Shown here: positions 28,926 to 38,033 of the stretch, one piece after another | How the letters are laid out: each line of letters begins with the position of its first letter | How positions within the stretch are numbered: position 1 is the stretch's first letter | Source of the DNA: Deltaproteobacteria bacterium | GTDB lineage: Bacteria > Desulfobacterota > Deferrisomatia > Deferrisomatales > JACRMM01 | Direction of reading: 5' to 3' | NCBI GenBank assembly: GCA_016214985.1 | Contig: JACRMM010000008.1 | Span: forward strand, 82,091 to 146,090 | Length of the DNA: 64,000 nucleotides | Position numbers and translations under genes: made by a program | The notes under the pieces: model-generated | What the model was told of the DNA's origin: nothing | Seen by the model: the letters and a program-made list of their open reading frames with translations, nothing else | The model's database searches: none

Positions 28926-29585
28926 ATGAGGAAGCGAACGATCTGGGCAGGATTGATGCTGGCGTTGCTGGGCGCGTCCGGTGCAGGGGCGTCCGGCGAT
29001 GGGCCGGGTGTGTCGGCAGACGACGCCCTGAAGAAGCTGCTCGACGGCAACGGCCGCTACACGAGCGGGAAGATGGCCAACCCGGGCCGCGACGCGAAGC
29101 GCCGGGGAGCCATCGCGACGGCGCAGCATCCCTTCGCCATCGTCCTGGGCTGCTCCGACTCCCGCGTACCCCCGGAGGTCCTCTTCGATCAGGGACTCGG
29201 AGATCTCTTCGTGATCCGCACCGCCGGTAACGTGGCCGACGACGTGGCGCTCGGAAGCATCGAGTACGCGGCCGAGCACCTCCACGTCCCACTGCTCGTG
29301 GTTCTCGGCCACGAGTGCTGTGGCGCGGTCGGGGCGACGGCCGCCGGCGGCGAGGCTCCCGGCCACATCGACGCCATCGTCAAGGCGATCCAACCGGCCG
29401 TGGAGAAGGTGAAGGGCAAAGAGGGCGACCTCGTGGACAACGCGGTGGCGGCCAACGTCCAGAATGTGACCGCGCAGCTCAAGGCCTCGCAGCCGCTCCT
29501 GGCGAAGCTCGTGGAGGAGGGGACGCTCAAGATCGTGGGGGCGCGCTACGACCTCGACTCGGGCGTCGTGGACCTGATCCCCTGA
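28926..29585 (+). CDS. periplasmic beta-carbonic anhydrase
   Basis: Interconverts CO2 and bicarbonate. The 219-residue protein has a signal peptide (about 1-23) and then a beta-class fold. The zinc ligands are Cys76 and Asp78 in CSDSR, His129 and Cys132 in HECC; Arg80 completes the Asp-Arg dyad. Other family segments are QHPFAIVLG and RTAGNVADD. The export signal puts it in the periplasm. It is divergent from the beta-helix gene, with a 170-base shared control region. Confidence 0.92.
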   Translation: MRKRTIWAGLMLALLGASGAGASGDGPGVSADDALKKLLDGNGRYTSGKMANPGRDAKRRGAIATAQHPFAIVLGCSDSRVPPEVLFDQGLGDLFVIRTAGNVADDVALGSIEYAAEHLHVPLLVVLGHECCGAVGATAAGGEAPGHIDAIVKAIQPAVEKVKGKEGDLVDNAVAANVQNVTAQLKASQPLLAKLVEEGTLKIVGARYDLDSGVVDLIP

Positions 29586-29609
29586 AACTGAGCCGGGCGG
29601 GGCCGGGCG

Positions 29610-30041
29610 TCACACGTCGACCACGACGGTGGCTTCCCAGCCCCGCTGCGTGCGCTCCACCCGGAGCCGGTGGAGGGTGACGGCCTTCACGTCGACCACC
29701 AGCGCGTGCCGGTCCGGGTCGATCTCTTCGCCCCGCGCCTCGCCCTCGACCCGCCAGTGCCCCGGCCCGCCCTGCAGTCGTACCTCCGTCACCCGGAGCA
29801 GCAGCCGTTCGGCATCCTTGAGGTAGAGGAGCTCATTGAGGAATCCCAGGAGCAGGAGATCGAGGCTCTCGGCCTCCGCCGTCAGGTGCCGTTGCTCGCG
29901 CGCCGCCACCGCGGCCGGGTCTTCGACCATCACGTTCAGGGTCGCGTCCGCGGCTGCGGCGAAGACCTCCTCCGGCGTGGCGCCCCAGGCCTCGAAGGCC
30001 GCGTCGGCCGTCCCGATGTCGTCCAGCGCGCGGTAGGGCAC
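29610..30041 (-). CDS. archease, RtcB activator
   Basis: A 143-residue archease that promotes guanylylation and turnover of RtcB. The family ends in a strand with a metal-binding Asp, seen here as GWEATVVVDV, preceded by AVTLHRLRVER. The N-terminal motif, usually DHTAD, is altered to DDIGTAD, so the His is missing while the Asp is kept. It lies four bases after rtcB on the same strand, the usual pairing. Confidence 0.85.
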   Translation of the reverse strand: MPYRALDDIGTADAAFEAWGATPEEVFAAAADATLNVMVEDPAAVAAREQRHLTAEAESLDLLLLGFLNELLYLKDAERLLLRVTEVRLQGGPGHWRVEGEARGEEIDPDRHALVVDVKAVTLHRLRVERTQRGWEATVVVDV

Positions 30042-30045
30042 GGGG

Positions 30046-31503
30046 TCAGCCCTTGACGCTTCCGATGGGGACGAAGCGCGCCACGCGCCGGGAGAGACCG
30101 GCGAGGTCCGTGGCGGTGACCACCTGGTCGATGTCCTTGTACGCCGCGCCGGCCTCCTCGGCGAGGCCGGCGAAGGAGACGGTGCGCACGTAGATCCCCC
30201 GCTCTTCCATCTCCTGCTGGAGCCGTTTGCCCTGAAACTGGCGCTTGGCCTGGTGGCGACTCATGGTTCGGCCGCTTCCGTGGGCCGTCGTGCAGAAGGT
30301 TTCGCGGCCCGTGTCCACGCCGGCGAGCAGATAGGACCCGGTCTCCATGCTGCCCCCGATGATCACGGGCTGGCCGATGGATCGGTACGCCTCGGGCACC
30401 TCTGGATGACCGGGGGGGAAGGCCCTGGTGGCTCCCTTGCGGTGCACGAGCACCTCTCGTGGAACCCCGTCGACGTCGTGGCGCTCGAGCTTGGCGGTGT
30501 TGTGGCAGACGTCGTACACCTGCTGCAGGCCCAGGTCGACGGGGTCGCGGTGGAAGACGTCCGAGAAGACCTCGCGGATCCGGTGGAGGATCACCTGCCG
30601 GTTGGCGAAGGACATGTTGATGGCGCACTTCATCGCCGCAAAGTACTCCTGACCCTCGGCGGAGTGAAACGGCGCGCAGGCGAGCTCCCGATCCGGCACT
30701 TTGAGGTTGTACTTGCGCTCCATGACCTTGAGAAACGATTGAAGGTAATCGGTTGCCACCTGGTGGCCGAACCCGCGGCTGCCGCAGTGGAACATGACGA
30801 CGACCTGGTGGGGCCGATCGATGCCGAAGGCCCGGGCCGCGACCGGGTCGAAGACGTGCTCCGGACGGGCGACCTGGATCTCGAGGTAGTGGTTGCCCGA
30901 ACCCAGGGTTCCGATCTGCCGGTGGCCTCGCTCCAGCGCCTTGTCGCTGACCTTGGAGGCGTCGGCTCCGGCGATGCAGCCCCGTTCCTCGGTGCGCTCC
31001 AGGTCCGCTTCCCAGCCGTATCCGTTGCGCACGCACCACCCCGCGCCGTCCTCAACGACCCCCCGAAACTCCCGGCGGGACAGCGAGACGAAGCCCGTGC
31101 TCCCCACGCCGGCGGGCACGCTCTGAAACAGCCGGTCCACCAGATTGCGCAGCCGCGGGGCCACCTCCTCGGCGGTCAGGTCGGTGCGCACCAGCCGCAT
31201 GCCGCAGTTGACGTCGAAGCCGATGCCGCCCGGCGAGATGACGCCGGTCTGAGGGTCCATGGCGGCGACGCCGCCGATCGGGAAGCCGTAGCCCCAGTGG
31301 CCGTCCGGCATGCAGCACGCGTAGCGCAGGATGCCGGGCAGGGTCGCGACGTTCGTGATCTGGTCGAAGACGCCGTCGTCCATCTCCCCGAGAAGCCGCT
31401 CGGTGGCGTACACCCGCGCCGGAACGCGCATCCCGAGCTTGTACGAGGTCGGAAGCTCCCAGACCGTGTCGCTGACCTTTCGGACCTCTCGGGGGATCGA
31501 CAT
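30046..31503 (-). CDS. rtcB: RNA-splicing ligase RtcB
   Basis: Joins RNA 2',3'-cyclic phosphate or 3'-phosphate ends to 5'-OH ends using GTP and Mn2+. The 485-residue length matches the long RtcB form. Metal and active-site motifs are visible: MPDGHWGYGFPIGG, GGIGFDVNCGMR (Mn-binding Asp and Cys), GTLGSGNHYLE, HCGSRGFGHQ, and AHGSGRTMSR with His408 as the likely guanylylated residue. ATG at 31503; the open frame continues far upstream through non-coding sequence. No rtcR regulator is adjacent. Confidence 0.95.
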   Translation of the reverse strand: MSIPREVRKVSDTVWELPTSYKLGMRVPARVYATERLLGEMDDGVFDQITNVATLPGILRYACCMPDGHWGYGFPIGGVAAMDPQTGVISPGGIGFDVNCGMRLVRTDLTAEEVAPRLRNLVDRLFQSVPAGVGSTGFVSLSRREFRGVVEDGAGWCVRNGYGWEADLERTEERGCIAGADASKVSDKALERGHRQIGTLGSGNHYLEIQVARPEHVFDPVAARAFGIDRPHQVVVMFHCGSRGFGHQVATDYLQSFLKVMERKYNLKVPDRELACAPFHSAEGQEYFAAMKCAINMSFANRQVILHRIREVFSDVFHRDPVDLGLQQVYDVCHNTAKLERHDVDGVPREVLVHRKGATRAFPPGHPEVPEAYRSIGQPVIIGGSMETGSYLLAGVDTGRETFCTTAHGSGRTMSRHQAKRQFQGKRLQQEMEERGIYVRTVSFAGLAEEAGAAYKDIDQVVTATDLAGLSRRVARFVPIGSVKG

Positions 31504-31698
31504 GGGGAGGCTCCTCGTTGCGGCGGTCCCTGCTAACATTCCGAAGTAAAAGGACGATTTTCTCATTCCGCGGGCCGTGACGGGAACCGTACCGGGCCCG
31601 GCGGGGCGCGTCAAGGGAGTCGGTCGGACCGGCCAAGGTGTGGCTTGTCCGGTTTCGGGGCCTTGTCTAAGATCGAACGAGGGCTCACTCGTTGGGCC

Positions 31699-34181
31699 AT
31701 GCCGTTGACGGAGCAGATCACGGGCCTGACGGCAACGCCATTGACTTCCTGGGAGGCGCACGGCGTGACCTACCACACGGCGGAGATCGAGGCGGTGTTC
31801 TCCGACCTCGGAACCGGGCCCCGGGGGCTCAGCTCCGCGGAGGCGGCCCGACGGCTCGTCGAAGCGGGTCCTAACGAACTCTTGGAGGTCCGTCGACGTG
31901 GCCCGGCGCTCCTTCTCCTGGGTCAGTTCAAGGACTTCATGGTCCTGGTACTCCTCGTCTCGGCCGCCGTGGCCGGCGCGGTGGGAAAGCCGACGGACTC
32001 CCTGGCCATCGTGGCCATCGTGGTCTTGAACGCCCTGGTCGGCGTCCTCCAAGAACTCCGCGCCCAGCGGGCCATCGCCGCGCTGCGCGCCATGGCAGGT
32101 CTGACCGCCACGGTGCTGCGCGACGGGGTACCGACGGCGGTCACCGCCGCGGAGCTCGTGGTGGGCGACGTCGTGCTCCTCGAGGCCGGCCGCGTGGTTC
32201 CGGCTGACCTTCGCCTGGCGGAGGCGGTCCAGCTCCAGGTGCAGGAGGCGGCGCTGCTCCAAGCGGCCGAGGACCCCAAGACTCCCCTTCAGCGACGATT
32301 GTCGGCGTTCGGGCAACGGCTCGCCGTGGCGATCCTCGGCATCTGCGCGGTGGTCTTTGTGGCCGGGGTGCTGCGGGGCGAGCCGCTGGCCGTGATGTTC
32401 CTCACGGCGGTGAGCCTCGCGGTCGCCGCGATCCCCGAGGCGCTTACGGCGGTGATCACGATCGCCCTGGCGCTCGGTGCGCGGCGGATGGCCCGGGAGC
32501 GGGCGCTGGTGCGCCGACTCCCGGCGGTCGAGACGCTCGGCTCCGTCACATACATCTGCTCGGACAAGACCGGAACCCTGACGCTCAACCGGATGACGGT
32601 GGAGGAGGTCGTTCTGGACCGCCACGGCGGCCGCTCGGGGTGGCAGGCGTCGGCCGGGGGGGGACGCCGAGCTCTTCTGCCGTGGTCTCGTCCTGTGCAA
32701 CGACGGGTCCCTCGGTGGTTCGGGGGAGGGGCAGGGCGACCCGACCGAGGTGGCGCTGCTCGCCTTCGCGGCGGAGGCGGGGTACGACAAGGCCGACCTC
32801 GATGGGGTATTCCCGCGCCTGGCGGAGCTGCCCTTCGACTCGGATCGAAGGTGCATGACCACGTTCCACGACCTGGGTGACGAGGGGGTATGGTCTTTCA
32901 CCAAGGGAGCGGCCGAGGTGGTGCTCGCCCGCTGCAGCTCCCTTCGCACCGGCCGCGGCGACTAGCCCCTGGACCCCGAGGCCGCGACTCGGGCGAGCGA
33001 ACGGCTGGCGGCCGACGGCTTGCGGGTGCTCGCCGTTGCCTGTCGCCGGTGGCCGACCCTTCCGGAGCAGATCACGGAGGCCGCCGAGGAGGTCGGCTTG
33101 ACCCTGGTCGGGCTGGTCGGGCTGCTCGATCCTCCCCGGCCGGAGGCGACCGCGGCCGTGGCCCGGTGCCGGAGCGCAGGGATCACGCCCGTGATGATCA
33201 ACGGGCGACCACCCGGCCACGGCCCGCGCCATCGCGAGCCGGCTGGGCATCCTAGACCCCGACGAGGCCGCGCCGGGCGACGTGACCACCGGGCGGCAGC
33301 TCGCCGGACTCTCGCGACGCGACCTGGAGTCTCGGGTGGAGGACCTGCGCGTTTACGCCCGTGTGGCACCGGAGCAGAAGCTCGCGATTGTAGAGGCGCT
33401 CCAGGCGCGCGGCCAGTTCGTGGCCATGACCGGCGACGGGGTCAACGACGCGCCGGCGCTGAAGCGGGCCGACATCGGCGTGGCCATGGGCCGAAGCGGC
33501 ACCGACGTGGCCAAGGAAGCGTCGTCGCTCGTCCTTCTGGACGACAACTTCGCCACGATCGTCCACGCGGTCGAGGAGGGCCGGAGGATCTATGACAACA
33601 TCCTGCGGTTCATCAGGTACTCTATGACCTCCAACGCCGGGACGCTGTGGGCCATCTTCCTCGCGCCTCTATTCGGCCTGCCGCTGCCGCTGCTGCCCAT
33701 CCAGATTCTCTGGATCAACCTCCTGGCCGACAGCCTTCCGGGGCTCGCCCTCACGGCCGAGGCGGTCGAGGCGGACGTGATGCGACGCCCTCCCCGGCGC
33801 CCGACCGAGGGGGTGTTCTCCGGGGGGCTCGGAGGGTTCATCGCCGCCGTGGGCTTCGCCACGGGCGTGCTGTTGCTGCTCTTTCAGTGGCTGGCCGTGA
33901 GAGAGGGGCTCGCCTGGCAGACCATGGTGTTCACCGGGGTAATCGCGGGGCGGATTGCCGTGGCCCTGGGCGTGCGGTCCCGCCAGGAGTCGGTTCTCCG
34001 CAAGGGTCTGCTCGGAAACCGCTTTTTGTGCGGAGCCGTGCTGGTCACCGTTGCCCTCCAGCTTGCGGCCGTCTACGTGCCGGCATTCCAGCGGATCTTC
34101 CGGACCGAGCCGCTCACACCCCGAGAGCTCGGATGGACGCTCGGCTTCGGGGGGCTGTGCTCGCCCTGTTGGAGGGCGTAA
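31699..34181 (+). pseudogene. P-type (PacL/PMR1-like) cation ATPase, multiply broken
   Basis: Three frames together give one Ca2+-type P-ATPase: N-terminal domain (GLSSAEAARRLVEAGPNEL), TM1-4, phosphorylation motif DKTGTLT (about 32570-32585), nucleotide domain (KGAAEVVLAR), TGDGVNDAPALK and six C-terminal helices. Lesions: (1) the TGES actuator motif is absent, with QEAALLQAAED where EAALTGES is expected; (2) an eight-G run at 32656-32663 shifts the frame by one base; (3) an in-frame TAG at 32963; (4) an extra A near 33200 (atcaacggg where atcacggg is expected) shifts the frame again. Four independent faults make sequencing error unlikely as the whole cause. ATG 31699 is provisional; GTG 31765 is also possible. 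Confidence 0.85.
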
Positions 34182-34248
34182 AAGGATACGACCGCATGGT
34201 GGCGGGGTGGCAGAGGCGCCGCGCTCGAGCGGGAGAGGAGAGATCGAA

Positions 34249-35373
34249 ATGAGGGGAACCCGGTGGGGGGCATTGACCGTCGCGGCGCTGGTCGTGGCGG
34301 TCGCCGCGGTCGCGCGGCCGCAGGAGCGGCTCACGGTGGCCGCCGTAGGCGATCTGATGCTGGGCACGACCTACCCGACCGACCTGCTCCCGCCCGAGGA
34401 CGCGGCGACGGCCTTCGACCCGGTCGCCGCCGCGCTCCGGGGACACGACGTGCTCTTCGGAAACCTCGAGGGCCCGCTCCTGGACGGGGGCACGTCGGCC
34501 AAGTGCCCTAAGGAGAACGCGGCACGATGCTTCGAGTTCCGGATGCCCCGGCGCTATGCGCGGCGACTGGCATCTGCGGGCTTCCACGCACTCAACATCG
34601 CCAACAACCACGCCTTCGACTTCGGACGGGAAGGGGTGGAGAGCACGGTGGCGGCCCTGGCCGAGGCAGGGATCCAGGCCGTGGGCGGGGAGAGGGTCGC
34701 CCGGCTCCAGGTCCGCGGCCGGCGCGTCGCGATCCTGGGGTTTTCGACGTCCCCCCCGTCGCCCTACTCGGCCTCGATCCTGGATCTCGAGCGCGCCCGA
34801 ACCCTTGTGGCGGCGGCCCGGGCCGAGAACGATCTCGTGATCGTCTCCTTTCACGGGGGGGCCGAGGGCAAGGGGGCCCAGCACGTTGCGGACCAGGAAG
34901 AGTTTCTCGGCACCGAAAGCCGAGGAAATGTGCTGCGGTTCGCTCGGGCCGTCGTGGATGCGGGTGCCGACCTAGTGCTCGGTCACGGCCCCCACGTGCC
35001 GCGCGCCATGGAACTGCGCCGGGGCAAGCTCATCGCTTATAGTCTGGGCAACTTTCTCACGTATGGCCGCTTCAACACCAAGGGCCCAAGCGGGCTCGGT
35101 TACGTGCTCGCCGTGGAGCTCGACGCGGCGACCGGGGACTTCGTGGCCGGGCGCATCGTGTCCGTGGCGCTCTCCGAGCCGGGTCTGCCGGCCCCCGACC
35201 CGGGCGATGGCGCCGCCGCGCTCGTGCAGTCGTTGACCGCGGCGGACCTCGGCGGTGGGGGGCTCGCCTTCCGCGAGCAGGGCCGCTTCGGGCAGGCGGC
35301 CCGCGACCGGGGCGGCCCCGGCGCTGCCAACGGCGGGGGGCTCAGGGAGTCCCCCGTGCCGATCGATAAGTAG
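34249..35373 (+). CDS. CapA-family metallophosphoesterase-like protein, exported
   Basis: A 374-residue protein with a signal peptide (1-24) and a PGA_cap/CapA domain (about 28-290). Motifs are AVGDLMLG, FGNLEGPL, LNIANNHAFDFG, IVSFHGGAEGK and LVLGHGPHVPRAME, the His/Asp/Asn pattern of the calcineurin-like fold of CapA. Family members take part in poly-gamma-glutamate or capsule assembly, but many single-gene members have unknown roles. The last 85 residues are Gly/Ala-rich with no clear fold. A four-residue gap separates it from the PilZ gene. Confidence 0.85.
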   Translation: MRGTRWGALTVAALVVAVAAVARPQERLTVAAVGDLMLGTTYPTDLLPPEDAATAFDPVAAALRGHDVLFGNLEGPLLDGGTSAKCPKENAARCFEFRMPRRYARRLASAGFHALNIANNHAFDFGREGVESTVAALAEAGIQAVGGERVARLQVRGRRVAILGFSTSPPSPYSASILDLERARTLVAAARAENDLVIVSFHGGAEGKGAQHVADQEEFLGTESRGNVLRFARAVVDAGADLVLGHGPHVPRAMELRRGKLIAYSLGNFLTYGRFNTKGPSGLGYVLAVELDAATGDFVAGRIVSVALSEPGLPAPDPGDGAAALVQSLTAADLGGGGLAFREQGRFGQAARDRGGPGAANGGGLRESPVPIDK

Positions 35374-35376
35374 GTC

Positions 35377-36114
35377 ATGAAGGAGACGCTCGACCCCTCC
35401 CAGCACAGCACCTGCATGAAGTGCCGATCCGCTTCGGCCCGGTACCACGGCACGTGGGCCGAGGAGGGACTGTGCCGCCCGTGCATCCTGGCCATGCCGG
35501 CCGAGATCCGGGTGAAGGTGCTCCGCGACATGCAGCCCGCCGACCGGAAGAGGTGGCAGTTGGACACTCTCCTCTCCCTGGGGGAGGAGCTGTCGCCCGC
35601 CCGCCGGGAACCCGCCGGAGAACCCACCGACCAGGAGCTCTCCGAGATCCTCGAGGCGGTGGAGAGCGGGTCAGAGGAGAAGCTCGCCGCGTGCGCCGTT
35701 CGGGCGGGGGCGAAGGTCTCGGGAGGCGGGTCGAGCCTGAGCCGGCCCGAGCGGCGCCGGCACCGGCGGGTGCGCATTGCGCTCCCTCTCGCGTTTTCCG
35801 TGCTGGAGGCCGGGGGGGTGGCGGTGGAGCTGCGAGGTCGGGTATTTCGGGCGGTCACCCGGGACCTCTCGGCGAGCGGCGTGCGGGTGGTGGCGCAGGA
35901 GGCGGCCCTGCTGGACCTGCCCGCGGGCGCGTCGCTGCACCTCCAGATCCTGCTCCCGAGCCCGCACGGGGTGCTCAACGGCGAGGGTGTGATTCGAAAC
36001 GTCGTACGATCCAGGACCGGCGAGGAGGTGGCGTTCCTGTGTCTCGCCTTCGACCGGGTCGGTACGGTTCAGCAGAAGGTCCTGGAGCGGTTCCTGGCTT
36101 CCTGCGGCCCGTGA
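35377..36114 (+). CDS. PilZ domain protein with N-terminal zinc-finger-like cysteines
   Basis: A 245-residue cytosolic protein. Residues 10-40 hold two CxxC pairs (Cys13/16 and Cys33/36), a likely zinc site. The middle is charged and helical. Residues 125-240 form a PilZ domain with RRRHRRVRIALPL (the RxxxR c-di-GMP motif region) and TRDLSASGVRV (the D/NxSxxG motif). It is likely a c-di-GMP effector. It precedes the convergent motB-motA pair by 30 bases. Confidence 0.82.
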   Translation: MKETLDPSQHSTCMKCRSASARYHGTWAEEGLCRPCILAMPAEIRVKVLRDMQPADRKRWQLDTLLSLGEELSPARREPAGEPTDQELSEILEAVESGSEEKLAACAVRAGAKVSGGGSSLSRPERRRHRRVRIALPLAFSVLEAGGVAVELRGRVFRAVTRDLSASGVRVVAQEAALLDLPAGASLHLQILLPSPHGVLNGEGVIRNVVRSRTGEEVAFLCLAFDRVGTVQQKVLERFLASCGP

Positions 36115-36145
36115 GGCGTGCTCGTCAGCGACGGAAGCCGTCGCG

Positions 36146-37012
36146 TCAGTGCGGTGATGGCGCGGGAGCCGCCTCGGTGGGGAGCGACGCCGCGGTGCCG
36201 ACGGGGCGGCCCAGGGGCTCGGCGGCAGCCCCGCCGTGGAACCGGTTGATGACGATAATGGAGATCCGGCGGTTGCGCGGATCCTCGGGGCTGCCCGGGT
36301 AACGGAGGCGGGTGTCCGCGTAGCCCCGGATCTCGCGGACGTGCCGGGCCGACACGCCGTTCTCCTCCAGCACGCGCCGCGCCGCGTTCGCGCGGTCCGC
36401 GGAGAGCTCCCAGTTGGTGTACCCGCCCCGACCCGAGTAGGCGTGGCTGTCGGTGTGCCCCTCGACCGCGACGTCCATGTCCAGGGGTGCGATCGTGTGG
36501 GCGATCGTCGCCAGGGTCTTGATCCCGCTCGGGGAGAGGGTGGCGCTGCCGAGGTCGAAGAACGTCGATAAGCCGGCCTCCATGAGCTGGATGCGGAGGC
36601 CCTCGGCGGTCACCTCCACCTCGATCTGGCTGGAGATGTCCTTCAGTCCCGGGACCTCGCTCAGGGAGTCAAGGATCTCCTGACCCGCCTTCTCGAGCGC
36701 GGCCCGCACCTGCTGCTCCTGGATGGGCGCGATCTGGCCCTGGACCGCGGGACCGGTGGAGAGCATCCCCTGGCCGCCGTCGAAGATCCCGGCGGCCACC
36801 TTCGCCTTGTACGCCACCGGGTCCTGGAAGTACCCCTGCACGTGCTGCTTGACCGCCTTGCTCTGGCCCACGATCCACATGACGAGGAAGAACGCCATCA
36901 TCGCCGTGACGAAGTCGGCGTAGGCCACCTTCCAGGCTCCGCCGTGGTGGCCGCCGTGGCCGCCGCCCTTCTTGATGACGATGACGGGTCCCTGCTTGCC
37001 CTTGTCGGCCAT
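36146..37012 (-). CDS. motB: flagellar stator protein MotB
   Basis: A 288-residue stator subunit. A Gly/His-rich cytosolic start is followed by one TM helix containing the essential ion-binding Asp32 (YADFVTAMMAFF). The periplasmic part has a plug-like stretch and an OmpA-like peptidoglycan-binding domain (about 150-265) with VEGHTDSHAYSG and NWELSADRANAARR. It follows motA by three bases. Confidence 0.93.
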   Translation of the reverse strand: MADKGKQGPVIVIKKGGGHGGHHGGAWKVAYADFVTAMMAFFLVMWIVGQSKAVKQHVQGYFQDPVAYKAKVAAGIFDGGQGMLSTGPAVQGQIAPIQEQQVRAALEKAGQEILDSLSEVPGLKDISSQIEVEVTAEGLRIQLMEAGLSTFFDLGSATLSPSGIKTLATIAHTIAPLDMDVAVEGHTDSHAYSGRGGYTNWELSADRANAARRVLEENGVSARHVREIRGYADTRLRYPGSPEDPRNRRISIIVINRFHGGAAAEPLGRPVGTAASLPTEAAPAPSPH

Positions 37013-37015
37013 GGG

Positions 37016-37888
37016 TCAGCCCGCGGCGGCGCCGGCTTTGGCGGCCCGGAACGCCTCATCGAGCTGCGAGAAGCTCGGCCGCACGTCGCTGTAGATGGAG
37101 CGGCGCGCGAACTCGACCGAGACCGCTGGCGCGCACCCTTTGTGGAAGGCGAGGAGCACCTGCTTTAGGGCGAGGTAGTAGCGCCCCTCCGCGTCGGTCT
37201 TCGTCGCCAGGTTCTGGCTCAGGGGCTGCACGAAGCCGTAGGAGAGCAGGATCCCCAGAAAGGTGCCGACGAGCGCTGCCCCCACCTTCTCGCCGATCTC
37301 GCTCGGGGGGCCATCGATGGCACCCATGGTGATGATGATCCCGAGCACGGCGGCGACGATCCCGAGGCCGGGCAAAGCGTCTCCGATCGTCTGGAGCACC
37401 TGCGAGGGCTTGGACGCCTCGTGATGATGGGTGTCGAGGTCCACGTCCATCAGCGCGTCGAGGTCGTGCGCCTGGATGTCGGGGTCCGTGAGGATCAGGC
37501 GGAGGGTGTCGCACATGAACGCCACGGCGTGGTGGTTCTTCACGAAGCTCGGGTACTTCCGGAGGATCTCGCTTTCGTCGGGCTTCTCCACGTGGTTCTC
37601 GAGCGCCAGAAGGCCCTCGCGGCGCGTGAGGTTCAGGAGTTCGTAGAGCATGAGCAGGAGATCCAGGTAGTCCTTGCTCGTCGGGCCGCCCTTCAGGATG
37701 CCCGTCAACTGGCCGAGCATCAGCTTGATCACCTTGGGCGACGTTCCGATGAGCAGGGCGCCCGAAGCCGAACCCCCGATGATGAGCAACTCGGCCGGCT
37801 GCAGAAGGGTCGCCAGGGGACCGCCCTCCCAGAGGAAGCCGCCCAGGATGCTGACGATGACGACGACAAATCCTATGATGGCAAGCAC
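37016..37888 (-). CDS. motA: flagellar stator protein MotA
   Basis: A 290-residue inner-membrane protein with four TM helices (about 3-20, 32-50, 170-190, 205-225) and the large cytosolic loop between TM2 and TM3. Typical stretches are QPAELLIIGGSASGALLIG and PGLGIVAAVLGIIITMG. Start GTG at 37888 after GGAGGAG. Forms the ion channel of the flagellar motor with MotB; H+ versus Na+ coupling cannot be read here. Confidence 0.93.
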   Translation of the reverse strand: MLAIIGFVVVIVSILGGFLWEGGPLATLLQPAELLIIGGSASGALLIGTSPKVIKLMLGQLTGILKGGPTSKDYLDLLLMLYELLNLTRREGLLALENHVEKPDESEILRKYPSFVKNHHAVAFMCDTLRLILTDPDIQAHDLDALMDVDLDTHHHEASKPSQVLQTIGDALPGLGIVAAVLGIIITMGAIDGPPSEIGEKVGAALVGTFLGILLSYGFVQPLSQNLATKTDAEGRYYLALKQVLLAFHKGCAPAVSVEFARRSIYSDVRPSFSQLDEAFRAAKAGAAAG

Positions 37889-38033
37889 CCGAGCTCCTCC
37901 AAATGGTCCGAGTTGCGTCGCACTCCCGCCTACCGTATCGGCCGATCGGTGCAGGGCTTGAGGGAGCGCGCTTGCCTCCCGCCGCGGGTTGTGCTCTCCT
38001 GGCCTGGGATCTTTGCAGTGGGAGGCGCGTGGG

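Noticed and set aside
32963..32965. TAG in the P-type ATPase as a recoded (pyrrolysine or readthrough) codon
   Set aside because: The same gene also has two frameshifts and lacks the TGES motif, so decay explains the stop better.
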